From assembly GCF_007859305.1 (NCBI RefSeq), contig NZ_VOHE01000003.1, positions 310,001 to 374,000 on the forward strand: a DNA stretch of 64,000 bases. Direction: 5' to 3'. Source of the stretch: Luteimonas wenzhouensis (GTDB lineage Bacteria > Pseudomonadota > Gammaproteobacteria > Xanthomonadales > Xanthomonadaceae). The notes beneath the pieces were generated by a model. The model saw only the letters and a program-made list of their open reading frames with translations, ran no database searches and was not told the DNA's origin. Positions 40,222 through 48,624 of the stretch are shown piece by piece (position 1 is the first letter of the stretch; each line of letters begins with the position of its first letter). The translations under genes and the position numbers were made by a program.

Positions 40222-40841
40222 CCCGGTCCGGCCCCCGCGCGCGAGGCCTCGCGCGCCCGGTCCAGCCGCGCCTCCACCACCTGCCAGTCCACCAGCGCCC
40301 AGAATCCGGCCAGGTAGCGCGCCAGGGCGTCGTCGCCCTCGGGCATGGCGTGCGGCCACAGGCAGCAGGCCAGCAGCGGCGTATCGCCGCCGGTCAGCGG
40401 CGTGGCCGAGGCGGGCGTGGCCAGGATCGCGAGCCGGCCGTCGCGGCGCTGTGCCAGCCACAGCCAGCCGGGTCCGGACAGGCGCCCGGCCGCCTCGGCG
40501 AACCGCTCGCGCATCCGCGCCGGGTCGCCGAAGGCCTGCTGGATGGCCGCGGCGAGGGCACCGCCGGGCTCCCCGGGCTCGTCGCCGCGCGCCGGACCCA
40601 GGGCGGCCCAGTGGAACTCCTCCGCCCAGGCCTGGGCCGCGTGCGCGGCGAGCGCGCCGCGCGCCTCCACCGCCAGGCGGGCCAGGTCGGGCGCCGCGTC
40701 GTCGTCGCCGGCGTCCCGCAGCGCGTCGAGGGCGTCCAGCGTCCGCTGCTGCGCCTGGCGGTGGCGTTCCACCTGCTCCGGCGCCAGGTGCGGCACGAAC
40801 GCGGCGGGCGCGCAGGGCAACGGACGGGGCTCGATCGGCAT
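40218..40841 (-). CDS. Fe/Mn superoxide dismutase-like protein with altered metal ligands
   Basis: A 207-residue protein with the whole Fe/Mn-SOD layout: VPHLAPEQVERH (N-terminal helix), AWAEEFHW, GGALAAAIQQAFGD, GPGWLWLAQRRDGRLAIL, TPLLACCLWPH and FWALVDWQVVEARL. Compared with active enzymes only two of four metal ligands remain: His27 and His164 are kept, but the second His is Glu74 and the Asp is Cys160. The Tyr and His gateway residues after the first ligand (HHxxY) are also lost. It is therefore unlikely to be an ordinary SOD; it may bind another metal or be structural. Divergent from grxD. Confidence 0.8.
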   Translation of the reverse strand: MPIEPRPLPCAPAAFVPHLAPEQVERHRQAQQRTLDALDALRDAGDDDAAPDLARLAVEARGALAAHAAQAWAEEFHWAALGPARGDEPGEPGGALAAAIQQAFGDPARMRERFAEAAGRLSGPGWLWLAQRRDGRLAILATPASATPLTGGDTPLLACCLWPHAMPEGDDALARYLAGFWALVDWQVVEARLDRAREASRAGAGPG

Positions 40842-40932
40842 GGCGGCGGCGTGGTCGGGCGGGGAGAGGCAATACAATACGCAACCCCGAATTCTTCCGG
40901 TGCGTGTCCGGCGCCCGGTACTGGAGAGACCC

Positions 40933-41253
40933 ATGGCCGTCCTGGACCGCATCAGGGCCGAAGTCGAGACGCATCCGCTGGTGCTGTTCATGAAGGGCAC
41001 CCCGGAACATCCGATGTGCGGGTATTCCAGTCGCGCGGTGGAAGTGCTCAAGGCGGCCGGTGCCCGCGACCTGCGCACGATCAACGTGCTCGCCGACCCG
41101 GAGATCCGGGCCAACCTGCCGCGCTTCTCGAACTGGCCCACGTTCCCGCAGTTGTTCATCCATGGCGAGCTGATCGGCGGCTGCGAGATCACCCTGGAAC
41201 TGCACGAGAGCGGCGAGCTGGCGCGGATGATCGCGGAAGTGCAGAAGACGTGA
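40933..41253 (+). CDS. grxD: Monothiol glutaredoxin (Grx4/GrxD type)
   Basis: A 106-residue monothiol glutaredoxin with active site CGYS (Cys29; usually CGFS), and the glutathione-binding WPTFPQLFIHGELIGGCEI region intact. These proteins carry a glutathione-ligated [2Fe-2S] cluster and deliver or sense Fe-S. A TACAAT -10-like hexamer lies at 40873-40878. The stop overlaps the GTG start of the next gene. Confidence 0.97.
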   Translation: MAVLDRIRAEVETHPLVLFMKGTPEHPMCGYSSRAVEVLKAAGARDLRTINVLADPEIRANLPRFSNWPTFPQLFIHGELIGGCEITLELHESGELARMIAEVQKT

Positions 41254-41960
41254 GCGCCCCCGGGACGCCCGCGGGCGGCCGGCGCCTGGCCGGTCGCGTG
41301 GTGCTGGTGACCGGCGCCTACGGCGGCTACGGCCGGGCGCTCGCGGTCGACTGTGCCCGCGCCGGCGCGCGCCTGGTGCTGCTGGGCCGCAACGCGCGCA
41401 AGCTCGAACGCGCGGCCGACGCGGTCGAGCAGGCCGGGGGCGAGGCCCTGCTGTATCCGCTCGACTTGGAAGGCGCGACCCCGGACGACTACGCCGAGCT
41501 CGCCGCGCGCGTGGGCGAAGGCGCGGGCCGGCTCGACGCGCTGGTGCACTGCGCCGCCCATTTCCCCGGCCTGACCCCGCTCGAGCACAGCGACCCGGCG
41601 GCCTTCGCGCGTGCCCTGCACGTGGGCCTGACCGCGCGCTGGTGGCTGACCCAGGCCTGCCTGCCGCTGCTGCGCGATTCGGGCGCGGGGCGGGTGGTGT
41701 TCGCGGTGGATCCGGGGCCGCGCGCGTTCCCGGCCTACTGGGGCGGCTACGGCGTGGCCCAGCGCGGACTGGAGGCGCTGGTGGAGACGCTGGCCGCCGA
41801 GCAGCCGGGCCTGGCGGTGCACGCGCTGCACCTGCCGCCGCTGCGCACGCCGTTGCGCGCGCGCGCCTACGCCGCCGACGAGGACCGCCTGGCGCGCGAT
41901 CCGGCCGGCTTCACCGGCCCCTGCCTGGACCTGCTGGCCGGTGGCGGGGAGGGCGCATGA
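41250..41960 (+). CDS. SDR-family protein, YciK-like, with altered catalytic residues
   Basis: A 236-residue short-chain dehydrogenase/reductase fold. The cofactor motif TGAYGGYG (21-28, TGxxxGxG) is intact and the protein follows the YciK pattern. However, the YxxxK motif reads Y167-GVAQ171 (Lys to Gln), the usual catalytic Ser position is Asp154, and the NNAG segment reads HCAA. It may still bind NAD(P)H but is probably not a normal dehydrogenase. GTG 41250 overlaps grxD and the stop overlaps the MarC-like gene, so all three are coupled. Confidence 0.85.
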   Translation: MSAPGTPAGGRRLAGRVVLVTGAYGGYGRALAVDCARAGARLVLLGRNARKLERAADAVEQAGGEALLYPLDLEGATPDDYAELAARVGEGAGRLDALVHCAAHFPGLTPLEHSDPAAFARALHVGLTARWWLTQACLPLLRDSGAGRVVFAVDPGPRAFPAYWGGYGVAQRGLEALVETLAAEQPGLAVHALHLPPLRTPLRARAYAADEDRLARDPAGFTGPCLDLLAGGGEGA

Positions 41961-42556
41961 CGATCCTCTCGGCCGCGCTGCTGCTGTTCCTGATCCTCGA
42001 CCCGCTGGGCAACATCCCGGTGTTCCTGAGCCTGTTGCGGCGCCTGGAGCCGGCGCGGCAGCGGGTGGTGCTGGCGCGCGAACTGCTGATCGCGCTGGTG
42101 GTGCTGATGCTGTTCCTGTGGGCCGGCAAGTACGCGCTGGAGGTGATGCACCTGCGCCAGGAATCGGTGTCGATCGCCGGCGGCATCGTCCTGTTCCTGA
42201 TCGGCATCCGCATGATCTTCCCCCCGCCGGAGGGCCTGATGGGCGAGATCCCCGGCGGCGAGCCGTTCATCGTGCCGCTGGCGATCCCGCTGGTGGCGGG
42301 CCCCTCGGGCATGGCCGCGGTGGTGCTGATGGGCAGCCGCGAGCCCGAACGCCTGGGCGAATGGAGCCTGGCCCTGTTCATGGCCTGGGCGGCCACCGCC
42401 GCGATCCTGTTCTGCGCGCCGTGGCTGTACCGGCTGCTGGGCGCGCGCGTGCTCAGCGCGATCGAACGGCTGATGGGCATGCTGCTGGTCGCGATCTCGG
42501 TCCAGATGCTGCTTGACGGCGTGAGCGGTTACATCGCCCAAAGCATGGCGGCCTGA
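41957..42556 (+). CDS. MarC family integral membrane protein
   Basis: A 199-residue protein with six predicted membrane segments and MarC/YhgN motifs: LILDPLGNIPVFLSLL at the N-terminus and PLAIPLVAGPSGMA in the middle. The family was once linked to multidrug resistance, but its real substrate is unknown. ATG 41957 overlaps the preceding stop (ATGA). Confidence 0.93.
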   Translation: MTILSAALLLFLILDPLGNIPVFLSLLRRLEPARQRVVLARELLIALVVLMLFLWAGKYALEVMHLRQESVSIAGGIVLFLIGIRMIFPPPEGLMGEIPGGEPFIVPLAIPLVAGPSGMAAVVLMGSREPERLGEWSLALFMAWAATAAILFCAPWLYRLLGARVLSAIERLMGMLLVAISVQMLLDGVSGYIAQSMAA

Positions 42557-42603
42557 ATGTGGCGACCGGGCGACAAGGACTTGCCGGAACTATCTCGATC
42601 GCT

Positions 42604-42697
42604 TGTCAATTTCCAGCGCTGTCAATGACTTCCATTGGGCGGCCAGTGTCTTTTGCGTGTCATCTGCAACCGATATCGTGTTAACCTGATGTTAACC
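42604..42697 (+). promoter_or_regulatory. Repeat-rich regulatory region upstream of the TonB-dependent receptor
   Basis: This AT-richer stretch in the 245-bp gap holds two direct repeats TGTCAAT (42604-42610 and 42620-42626, period 16) and two GTTAACC repeats with GTTAAC palindromes (42680-42686 and 42691-42697, period 11, one helical turn). The regular spacing suggests binding of a regulator to one face of the DNA. No regulator gene is adjacent. Confidence 0.45.
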
Positions 42698-42801
42698 CAC
42701 GGCCACGTCGCCCAGCGCGGCCGCATTCCCATGGCGCACCACCGGCCACACGTTCCACCGGTCCATCCGGTATCCCACGACCACCCATCGAGGCTCCCCA
42801 C

Positions 42802-45800
42802 ATGACCAGTCGCAACTGCCTTCGACTCTCGAAACTGTCGATCGGCCTGATCGCCGCGCTCGCCGCGGCGCCCGTCTTCGCCCAGAGCACGTCGGCGGGC
42901 GTCGGCGGCGTCGTCACCGACGGCAGCGGGCAGCCGGTGGCCGGCGCCGAAGTCGTGATCACGCACGTGGAGTCGGGCACGGTGAGCCGCGCCGTGACCG
43001 ATGCCAGCGGCCGCTACAACGCGCGCGGCCTGCGCGTGGGCGGTCCCTACGAGATCACCGTCAGCGCCCCGGGCGCGGGCACGCGGACCGAAGACAACGT
43101 CTACCTCGCCCTGAACCAGGTGGGCGCGGTCAACATGCAGCTGGTCGACGACACGACCACCCTGGCTGCGGTCGCGGTCACCGCCTCGCGCCTGCTCGAC
43201 ACCTTCAACCCCGACAACAAGGGCGTCGGCACTTCGGTCGGCGGCCGCCAGCTCGAGATCATGCCGCAGGCGAGCCGCTCGGTGGACGACGTCGCGCGCC
43301 TGGACCCGCGCATCACCGTGATCGACCAGGCCGGCGGCGCGATCTCGGTGGCCGGCCTGAACAACCGCTACAACGACATCTCGGTCGACGGCCTGTCCCA
43401 GGGCGACCCGTTCGGCCTGAACTCCAACGGCATGCCGTACACGGGCAGCCCGATCTCGGTCGACACGATCGAGGCATACGACCTGAAGATCTCCGATTAC
43501 GACGTCACCTCCGACACCATCGGCGCGCGGATCAACGCGGTCACCAAGTCGGGCACCAACGAGTTCCACGGCTCGGTGTACTACGCCTACAAGGACGCCG
43601 GCAGCATGGTCGGCAAGGTCGACGGCGAGGAGTACGACCGGTTCGGGACCGACGAGACCCGCGGCGTGACCCTCGGCGGCCCGATCGTCAAGGACCGCCT
43701 GTTCTTCTTCGCCTCCTACGAGGAGCAGACGATCTCCGACTTCGGCGGGACCGGCTCGGCCGACGGCGTGGCCAACGGCTACGTGACCCTGGACGAGGTC
43801 AACCGCACGATCGACATCGCCACCCGCCTGGGCATGCAGCCGGGCAGCTACGGCGTGGCCGCCAGCAACGACCTGGAGAACAAGCGCTACCTGGCCAAGA
43901 TCGACTGGAACATCAACGACAACCACCGCGCCAGCCTGACGTACCAGCAGACGGAGGAATTCCGCATCTCGCCGTACGACGAGGGCGCGCGCAACGTGCT
44001 GCTGTCGAGCCACTACTACAACATCGACAACATCACCAAGAACACGTCGCTGCAGCTGTTCAGCGACTGGAGCACGAACTTCTCGACCGAGTTCAAGCTC
44101 AGCCACCAGACCTTCGACCAGGTCAACGGCAACGAAGTCGACAACCCCGAGGTGATCGTCAGGACGCCGGGCGGGACGATCTACATCGGCGAGGACGACA
44201 ACCGCCACGAGAACCAGATCAACACCGAGCGCGTGGCCGCCAGCCTGGTCGGCACCTACTACGCCGGCGACCACGCGATCAAGGGCGGCGTCGACTACCT
44301 CCGCCACGACGTGTTCAACCTCTACGGCAAGACGCTGCACGGCGAATACCGCTTCAACAGCCTCGACGACTTCGAGGCCGGCAACTACTCCAACTACATC
44401 GTGCGGCGCCCGGTGGACGGCTACACCGAGGCCGACCTGGCGGCGGCGCTGGTCTACACCCAGATCAGCCCGTTCATCCAGGACACCTGGCAGGTCAACG
44501 ACCAGCTCTCGCTGACCTACGGCGTGCGGGTCAACATCCCCAGCGCCGACAGGGCGCCGCCGCGCACCCCGGGCTTCGAGGAGGCGTTCGGCTACCGCAA
44601 CGACTACAAGCTCGGCTCGGACAACCGCGTGATCATGCCGCGCGTCTCGTTCAACTACATGTTCGACAGCGAGCGCTTCTCGCAGCTGCGCGGCGGCGCC
44701 GGCGTGTTCCAGAGCGTGCCGCCGTTCGTGTGGCTGGCCAACCCCTACCAGAACAACGGCGTGACCGCGCTGCAGTACCGCTCGCAGGATCCGGCGAGCG
44801 CGCCGTTCAGCCCCGACCCGTACAACCAGCCGATCCCGAGCGGCGCCTCGACCGAACTGCCGGCCTACCAGGTCGACACGATCGATCCCGACTTCAAGCT
44901 GCCCACGGCCTGGAAGTTCACCCTGGGCTACGACGCGGAGCTGCCGTGGATGGGGCTGGTCGGCTCGATCGACCTGGTCGACATCCGCGCCAAGGACGCG
45001 GTCTTCTACCAGGCGATCAACATCGGCCAGCCGCAGGGCCAGCTGCGGGATGGCCGCCTGAACTTCCGCTGCCTGCCCGCCGACGGCTGGTTCGGCAGCG
45101 CGTTCGACTCGACCCAGTTCAGCGGCAACAACTGCGGCCGCAACGAAGCCTTCGACTGGCGGTCGACCAAGCTCGGCAACACCGACAAGGGCCGTTCCAC
45201 CGCGATCACCTTCTCGCTGACCAAGCCGATGTCCAACGGCTGGTACGGCAGCCTGAGCTACACCTTCACCGACGCCAAGGAAGTGGCGTCCGACGGCAGC
45301 TCGCAGGCCTGGTCCAGCTACCAGTACGTATCGCGGGTCAATCCGAACCAGGAGGTCCTCACCACCGCCGGCCGTGCCATCCGCAACTCGATCAAGGCCA
45401 CCCTGGGCTGGGAGCGCGCGTTCTTCGGCGACTACAAGACCAGCGTCACGGCGTACTACAACGGCCGCAACGGGTTGCCGTACACCTGGCTGATCGACGG
45501 CGACCTCAACGGCGACAGCATCGACCAGGATCCGGCCTACGTCCCGCTGGTCGACGACCCGATCGTGAGCTACGGCAACGCCACGCCCGAGCAGATCGCG
45601 GCGTTCCACGAGTTCATCGACGCCAACCCGTACCTGGCCGCGCGCCGCGGCTCGATCGTCGAGCGAAACGGGGCGCGCTACCCGTGGGTGCACCAGCTCG
45701 ACGTCGGCTTCCAGCAGGAACTGCCGGGCTTCTTCAAGGACCACAAGACGATCGTGCGTCTGGACATCTACAACGTCCTGAACATGATCGACAAGGACTG

Positions 45801-46011
45801 GGGCGAGACCTGGGGCGGCACCTTCTCCGACAACACCCGCGACCTCGCGGCGCTGGCGGGGGTGAACCCGGACGGCACCTACGTCTACGACCTCGGCTCG
45901 GCCGACAGCCCGACCTGGGATCCGCTGTCCCGGTATGACTCCAGCGCGACCCATCCCTCGCGCGTGGTTTCGCGCTGGTCGGCGATGCTGACGGTCCGCT
46001 ACCAGTTCTGA
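42802..46011 (+). CDS. TonB-dependent receptor, Oar-like, with carboxypeptidase-regulatory-like domain
   Basis: A 1069-residue outer-membrane protein. Signal peptide ends at PVFA-QS (~27). Residues ~30-110 form a carboxypeptidase-regulatory-like beta-sandwich (GVVTDGSGQPVAGAEVVI). A plug domain follows (~120-250, with AGLNNRYNDISVDGLSQGDP), then a large beta barrel ending in the aromatic C-terminus VRYQF. There is no obvious TonB box. Such Oar/OmpA-related receptors in Xanthomonadaceae and myxobacteria have mostly unknown ligands. It has its own regulatory region and terminator, so it is probably monocistronic. Confidence 0.94.
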   Translation: MTSRNCLRLSKLSIGLIAALAAAPVFAQSTSAGVGGVVTDGSGQPVAGAEVVITHVESGTVSRAVTDASGRYNARGLRVGGPYEITVSAPGAGTRTEDNVYLALNQVGAVNMQLVDDTTTLAAVAVTASRLLDTFNPDNKGVGTSVGGRQLEIMPQASRSVDDVARLDPRITVIDQAGGAISVAGLNNRYNDISVDGLSQGDPFGLNSNGMPYTGSPISVDTIEAYDLKISDYDVTSDTIGARINAVTKSGTNEFHGSVYYAYKDAGSMVGKVDGEEYDRFGTDETRGVTLGGPIVKDRLFFFASYEEQTISDFGGTGSADGVANGYVTLDEVNRTIDIATRLGMQPGSYGVAASNDLENKRYLAKIDWNINDNHRASLTYQQTEEFRISPYDEGARNVLLSSHYYNIDNITKNTSLQLFSDWSTNFSTEFKLSHQTFDQVNGNEVDNPEVIVRTPGGTIYIGEDDNRHENQINTERVAASLVGTYYAGDHAIKGGVDYLRHDVFNLYGKTLHGEYRFNSLDDFEAGNYSNYIVRRPVDGYTEADLAAALVYTQISPFIQDTWQVNDQLSLTYGVRVNIPSADRAPPRTPGFEEAFGYRNDYKLGSDNRVIMPRVSFNYMFDSERFSQLRGGAGVFQSVPPFVWLANPYQNNGVTALQYRSQDPASAPFSPDPYNQPIPSGASTELPAYQVDTIDPDFKLPTAWKFTLGYDAELPWMGLVGSIDLVDIRAKDAVFYQAINIGQPQGQLRDGRLNFRCLPADGWFGSAFDSTQFSGNNCGRNEAFDWRSTKLGNTDKGRSTAITFSLTKPMSNGWYGSLSYTFTDAKEVASDGSSQAWSSYQYVSRVNPNQEVLTTAGRAIRNSIKATLGWERAFFGDYKTSVTAYYNGRNGLPYTWLIDGDLNGDSIDQDPAYVPLVDDPIVSYGNATPEQIAAFHEFIDANPYLAARRGSIVERNGARYPWVHQLDVGFQQELPGFFKDHKTIVRLDIYNVLNMIDKDWGETWGGTFSDNTRDLAALAGVNPDGTYVYDLGSADSPTWDPLSRYDSSATHPSRVVSRWSAMLTVRYQF

Positions 46012-46030
46012 TCCGGAGCGGAGGCTTGGA

Positions 46031-46064
46031 GGAAACGGCCGGGGCGACCCGGCCGTTTCCGTTC
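46031..46064 (+). terminator. Terminator after the Oar-like receptor
   Basis: GGAAACGGCCGGG-GCGA-CCCGGCCGTTTCC is a perfect 13-bp stem with a GNRA-type loop, 19 bp after the stop codon; it is followed by GTTC only, but the stem is very stable. Confidence 0.7.
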
Positions 46065-46110
46065 GCGCACCGGCTTGCGCTACATTCCCGCCACACACGA
46101 GAGGCAGCCA

Positions 46111-47505
46111 ATGGACAACAAGCGGACCGAGGCGGCCACGGCGTCGCTGCCAGTGGTGAGCACGCGGATCTACCCCCGCGGCGCGCTGGACATCCTGTCG
46201 CGCGACGAGGTGGCGCGGCTCAAGGATGCCTCCACCGGCGGCCTGCACGACCTGCTGCGGCGCTGCGCGCTGGCGGTGCTGACCAGCGGCAGCGCCTCGG
46301 ATGACCCGCGCGCCGCGCAGGAACTGTATCCCTCGTTCGACATCCAGGTCGAGCAGCACGATCGCGGCCTGCGGATCGAACTGGTCAACGCGCCCGCGAT
46401 GGCCTTCGTCGACGGCGAGCTGATCCGCGGCGTGGCCGAGCTGCTGTTCGCCGTGGTCCGCGACCTTGCCTGGACCGCGATCGAGCTGGGGCCGGACGAG
46501 TCCGAGCGGCTGCGGACCTCCGCCGGCCTGACCGACGCGGTGTTCGGCCTGCTGCGCAACGCGCGCATCCTGCAGCCGACCGAGCCGAACCTGGTCGTGT
46601 GCTGGGGCGGCCACTCGATCGGCCGCGAGGAGTACCAGTACACCAAGAACGTCGGCTACGAGCTCGGCCTGCGCGGGCTGGACATCTGCACAGGCTGCGG
46701 CCCGGGGGCGATGAAGGGGCCGATGAAGGGCGCCACCATCGCCCACGCCAAGCAGCGCCGCCGCCGGCCGCGCTACATCGGCATCACCGAGCCGGGGATC
46801 ATCGCCGCCGAGTCGCCGAACCCGATCGTCAACCAGCTGGTGATCATGCCGGACATCGAGAAGCGCCTGGAGGCCTTCGTCCGGCTCGGCCACGGCATCA
46901 TCGTGTTCCCGGGCGGCGTGGGCACCGCCGAGGAGATCCTGTACCTGCTGGGGATCCTGCTGCGCGAGGAGAATGCGCAGCTGCCGTTCCCCTTCATCCT
47001 CACCGGCCCGACCGCGGCCGCGCCGTACTTCGAGCGCATCGACCAGTTCATCCGGCTGACGCTGGGCGAAGAGGCCGCATCGCGCTACGAGATCATCGTC
47101 GCCGACCCCGAGCGGGTGGCCAAGCGCATGGCCGCGGGCATCCGCAAGGTGCGCGAGTACCGGATCGCGCAGAAGGATTCGTTCTACTTCAACTGGGGGC
47201 TGGACATCCCGCTCGAGTACCAGCAGCCGTTCGATCCCACGCACGAAGCGATGGCGGCCCTCGAACTGCGCCACGGCCGCTGCCCGCAGGACCTGGCGGC
47301 CGACCTGCGCCGTGCCTTCTCCGGGATCGTGGCCGGCAACGTCAAGGAGCACGGCATGCGCCGGGTGGAGCGGCACGGGCCGTTCCGGATCCACGGCGAC
47401 CGGGACATCATGGAGGCCCTGGACGACCTGCTGCGCGCCTTCGTCGAACAGCGCAGGATGAAGATCTCGGGCGAGTACCGCCCGTGCTACCGCGTGGTCG
47501 CCTGA
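46111..47505 (+). CDS. ppnN: Nucleotide 5'-monophosphate nucleosidase PpnN (LOG family)
   Basis: A 464-residue protein close to E. coli PpnN (YgdH, 454 aa), which splits purine and pyrimidine nucleoside monophosphates into base and ribose 5-phosphate and is activated by (p)ppGpp. The LOG signature VFPGGVGTAEEILYLLG is present (~270-290), with CTGCGPGAMKGPMKGA as the preceding Rossmann motif. The N-terminal domain matches the PpnN-specific extension. ATG 46111 has GAGAGG nearby; an in-frame ATG 36 bp earlier is less likely. Confidence 0.95.
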   Translation: MDNKRTEAATASLPVVSTRIYPRGALDILSRDEVARLKDASTGGLHDLLRRCALAVLTSGSASDDPRAAQELYPSFDIQVEQHDRGLRIELVNAPAMAFVDGELIRGVAELLFAVVRDLAWTAIELGPDESERLRTSAGLTDAVFGLLRNARILQPTEPNLVVCWGGHSIGREEYQYTKNVGYELGLRGLDICTGCGPGAMKGPMKGATIAHAKQRRRRPRYIGITEPGIIAAESPNPIVNQLVIMPDIEKRLEAFVRLGHGIIVFPGGVGTAEEILYLLGILLREENAQLPFPFILTGPTAAAPYFERIDQFIRLTLGEEAASRYEIIVADPERVAKRMAAGIRKVREYRIAQKDSFYFNWGLDIPLEYQQPFDPTHEAMAALELRHGRCPQDLAADLRRAFSGIVAGNVKEHGMRRVERHGPFRIHGDRDIMEALDDLLRAFVEQRRMKISGEYRPCYRVVA

Positions 47506-47620
47506 GCCCGCCGGCCTGCCGACGCTCGTCCCCTTGGTCCGACCGCTCGTCCCCCGGGCGGTTGCCCCCCGGGCCCCGCTCCGTACCCTGTATCGTCAGC
47601 CGTTGAACCGGGTGGGGGAC

Positions 47621-48145
47621 ATGCAGCGCAACAGTGCAGCGGGCGTCAGCCTCATCGAGCTGCTCGTGACCGTGGCGGTCGTGGCGATCCTGCTGGCGAT
47701 CGCATTCCCGAACTTCGAGGGGTCGATGCGCCGCAACCGCCTGGCCACGACCACCAACGAACTGCTGGGCAGCGTCGCGCTGGCCCGCTCCGAGGCGATC
47801 CGCAACACCCGCGGCGCCGGCATCTGCGCCAGCGCGGACGGCCTGGCCTGCGGCGGCGACTGGAACGACGGCTGGCTGGTGTGGACCGACGGCGTCGATC
47901 CGCCGCCGACCGGCACCGTGATCCGGGTGGTCGATGCCCATCCCCGGCTGGAGCTGGTCGCCGCCGACGCCGGCGGCGCCGGCGTGAGCGAGGTCGCCTT
48001 CGACTACCGCGGCCGGCCGACCGACTTCGCGAGCACCGTCTTCACCCTCCAGCCCGACGCGTGCCCGAGCGGCCAGGAGCTGGTGCGCACCCTGACGATC
48101 AACATCTCCGGACAGATGGTCAACCAGCGGGAGGCTTGCCCATGA
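47621..48145 (+). CDS. fimT: Type IV minor pilin FimT/GspH family
   Basis: A 174-residue pseudopilin. The prepilin leader MQRNSAAG is cleaved before VSLIELL, with Glu at +5 of the mature protein, followed by the hydrophobic alpha-1 helix and the FimT-type RRNRLATTTNELLGSVALARSEAIRN segment (in parts: RRNRLATTTNELL, ALARSEAIRN). The start is fixed by a strong ribosome-binding site (GGTGGGGGAC) just before ATG 47621. First gene of the minor pilin operon; homologues also bind DNA in some competent species. Confidence 0.94.
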   Translation: MQRNSAAGVSLIELLVTVAVVAILLAIAFPNFEGSMRRNRLATTTNELLGSVALARSEAIRNTRGAGICASADGLACGGDWNDGWLVWTDGVDPPPTGTVIRVVDAHPRLELVAADAGGAGVSEVAFDYRGRPTDFASTVFTLQPDACPSGQELVRTLTINISGQMVNQREACP

Positions 48146-48624
48146 CGATCCGTCGGGCGGGGGGCGGCGGGCGGCGGCGCCAGGCCGGCTTCTCCATGAT
48201 CGAGGTCCTGATCGCGCTGGTCGTGCTGGCATTCGGCCTGCTGGGCCTGGCCCTGATGCAGACGCTCAACCTGCGCTACACCCAGAGCGCGCAGCAGCGC
48301 ACCCTGGCCGTCAACCTGGCCAGCGAACTGCTGGATACCATGCGCACCAACCGCAGCCAGCTGGCCGCGTACGCGATGGCCAAGGCGGACTTCGACAGCA
48401 TCGACTTCTCCGATGGCTGTCCCACCTTCGACCCGGCCACCGCGGCGAGGAACGTGGAGCGCTGGCAGTGCGAGGTCAAGGAATCGCTCGGCCCGGACGC
48501 CTACGCGATCGTCGACGTCTCGGGGGCGCCCACGGTCTCGGTCACCGTGGTGTGGACCGAACGCGGGACCGGCGGCACCGATGGCGCCGCGGAAGGCAGC
48601 ATCGAACTGGAGACCACCCTGTGA
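48142..48624 (+). CDS. pilV: Type IV minor pilin PilV
   Basis: A 160-residue pseudopilin with leader ending RRRQAG before FSMIEVLIALVVLAFG, a textbook PilV start. The globular part carries two Cys (DGCPTF, WQCEV) that may form the C-terminal disulfide. ATG overlaps the fimT stop (ATGA); the stop overlaps the pilW GTG. Confidence 0.95.
   Translation: MTIRRAGGGGRRRQAGFSMIEVLIALVVLAFGLLGLALMQTLNLRYTQSAQQRTLAVNLASELLDTMRTNRSQLAAYAMAKADFDSIDFSDGCPTFDPATAARNVERWQCEVKESLGPDAYAIVDVSGAPTVSVTVVWTERGTGGTDGAAEGSIELETTL

Noticed and set aside
40345-40932. Longer N-terminal extension of grxD reading back over the SOD-like gene
   Set aside because: The extension is antisense to the SOD-like gene and has no homology to glutaredoxins; ATG 40933 gives the normal 106-residue form.
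42622-47394. A 1590-codon open frame on the minus strand across the Oar-like receptor and ppnN
   Set aside because: It lies antisense to two clearly recognised genes, its translation is low-complexity (Val/Ala/Arg/Gly/His rich) without domains, and such frames arise from lack of A/T in the third codon positions of high-GC genes.
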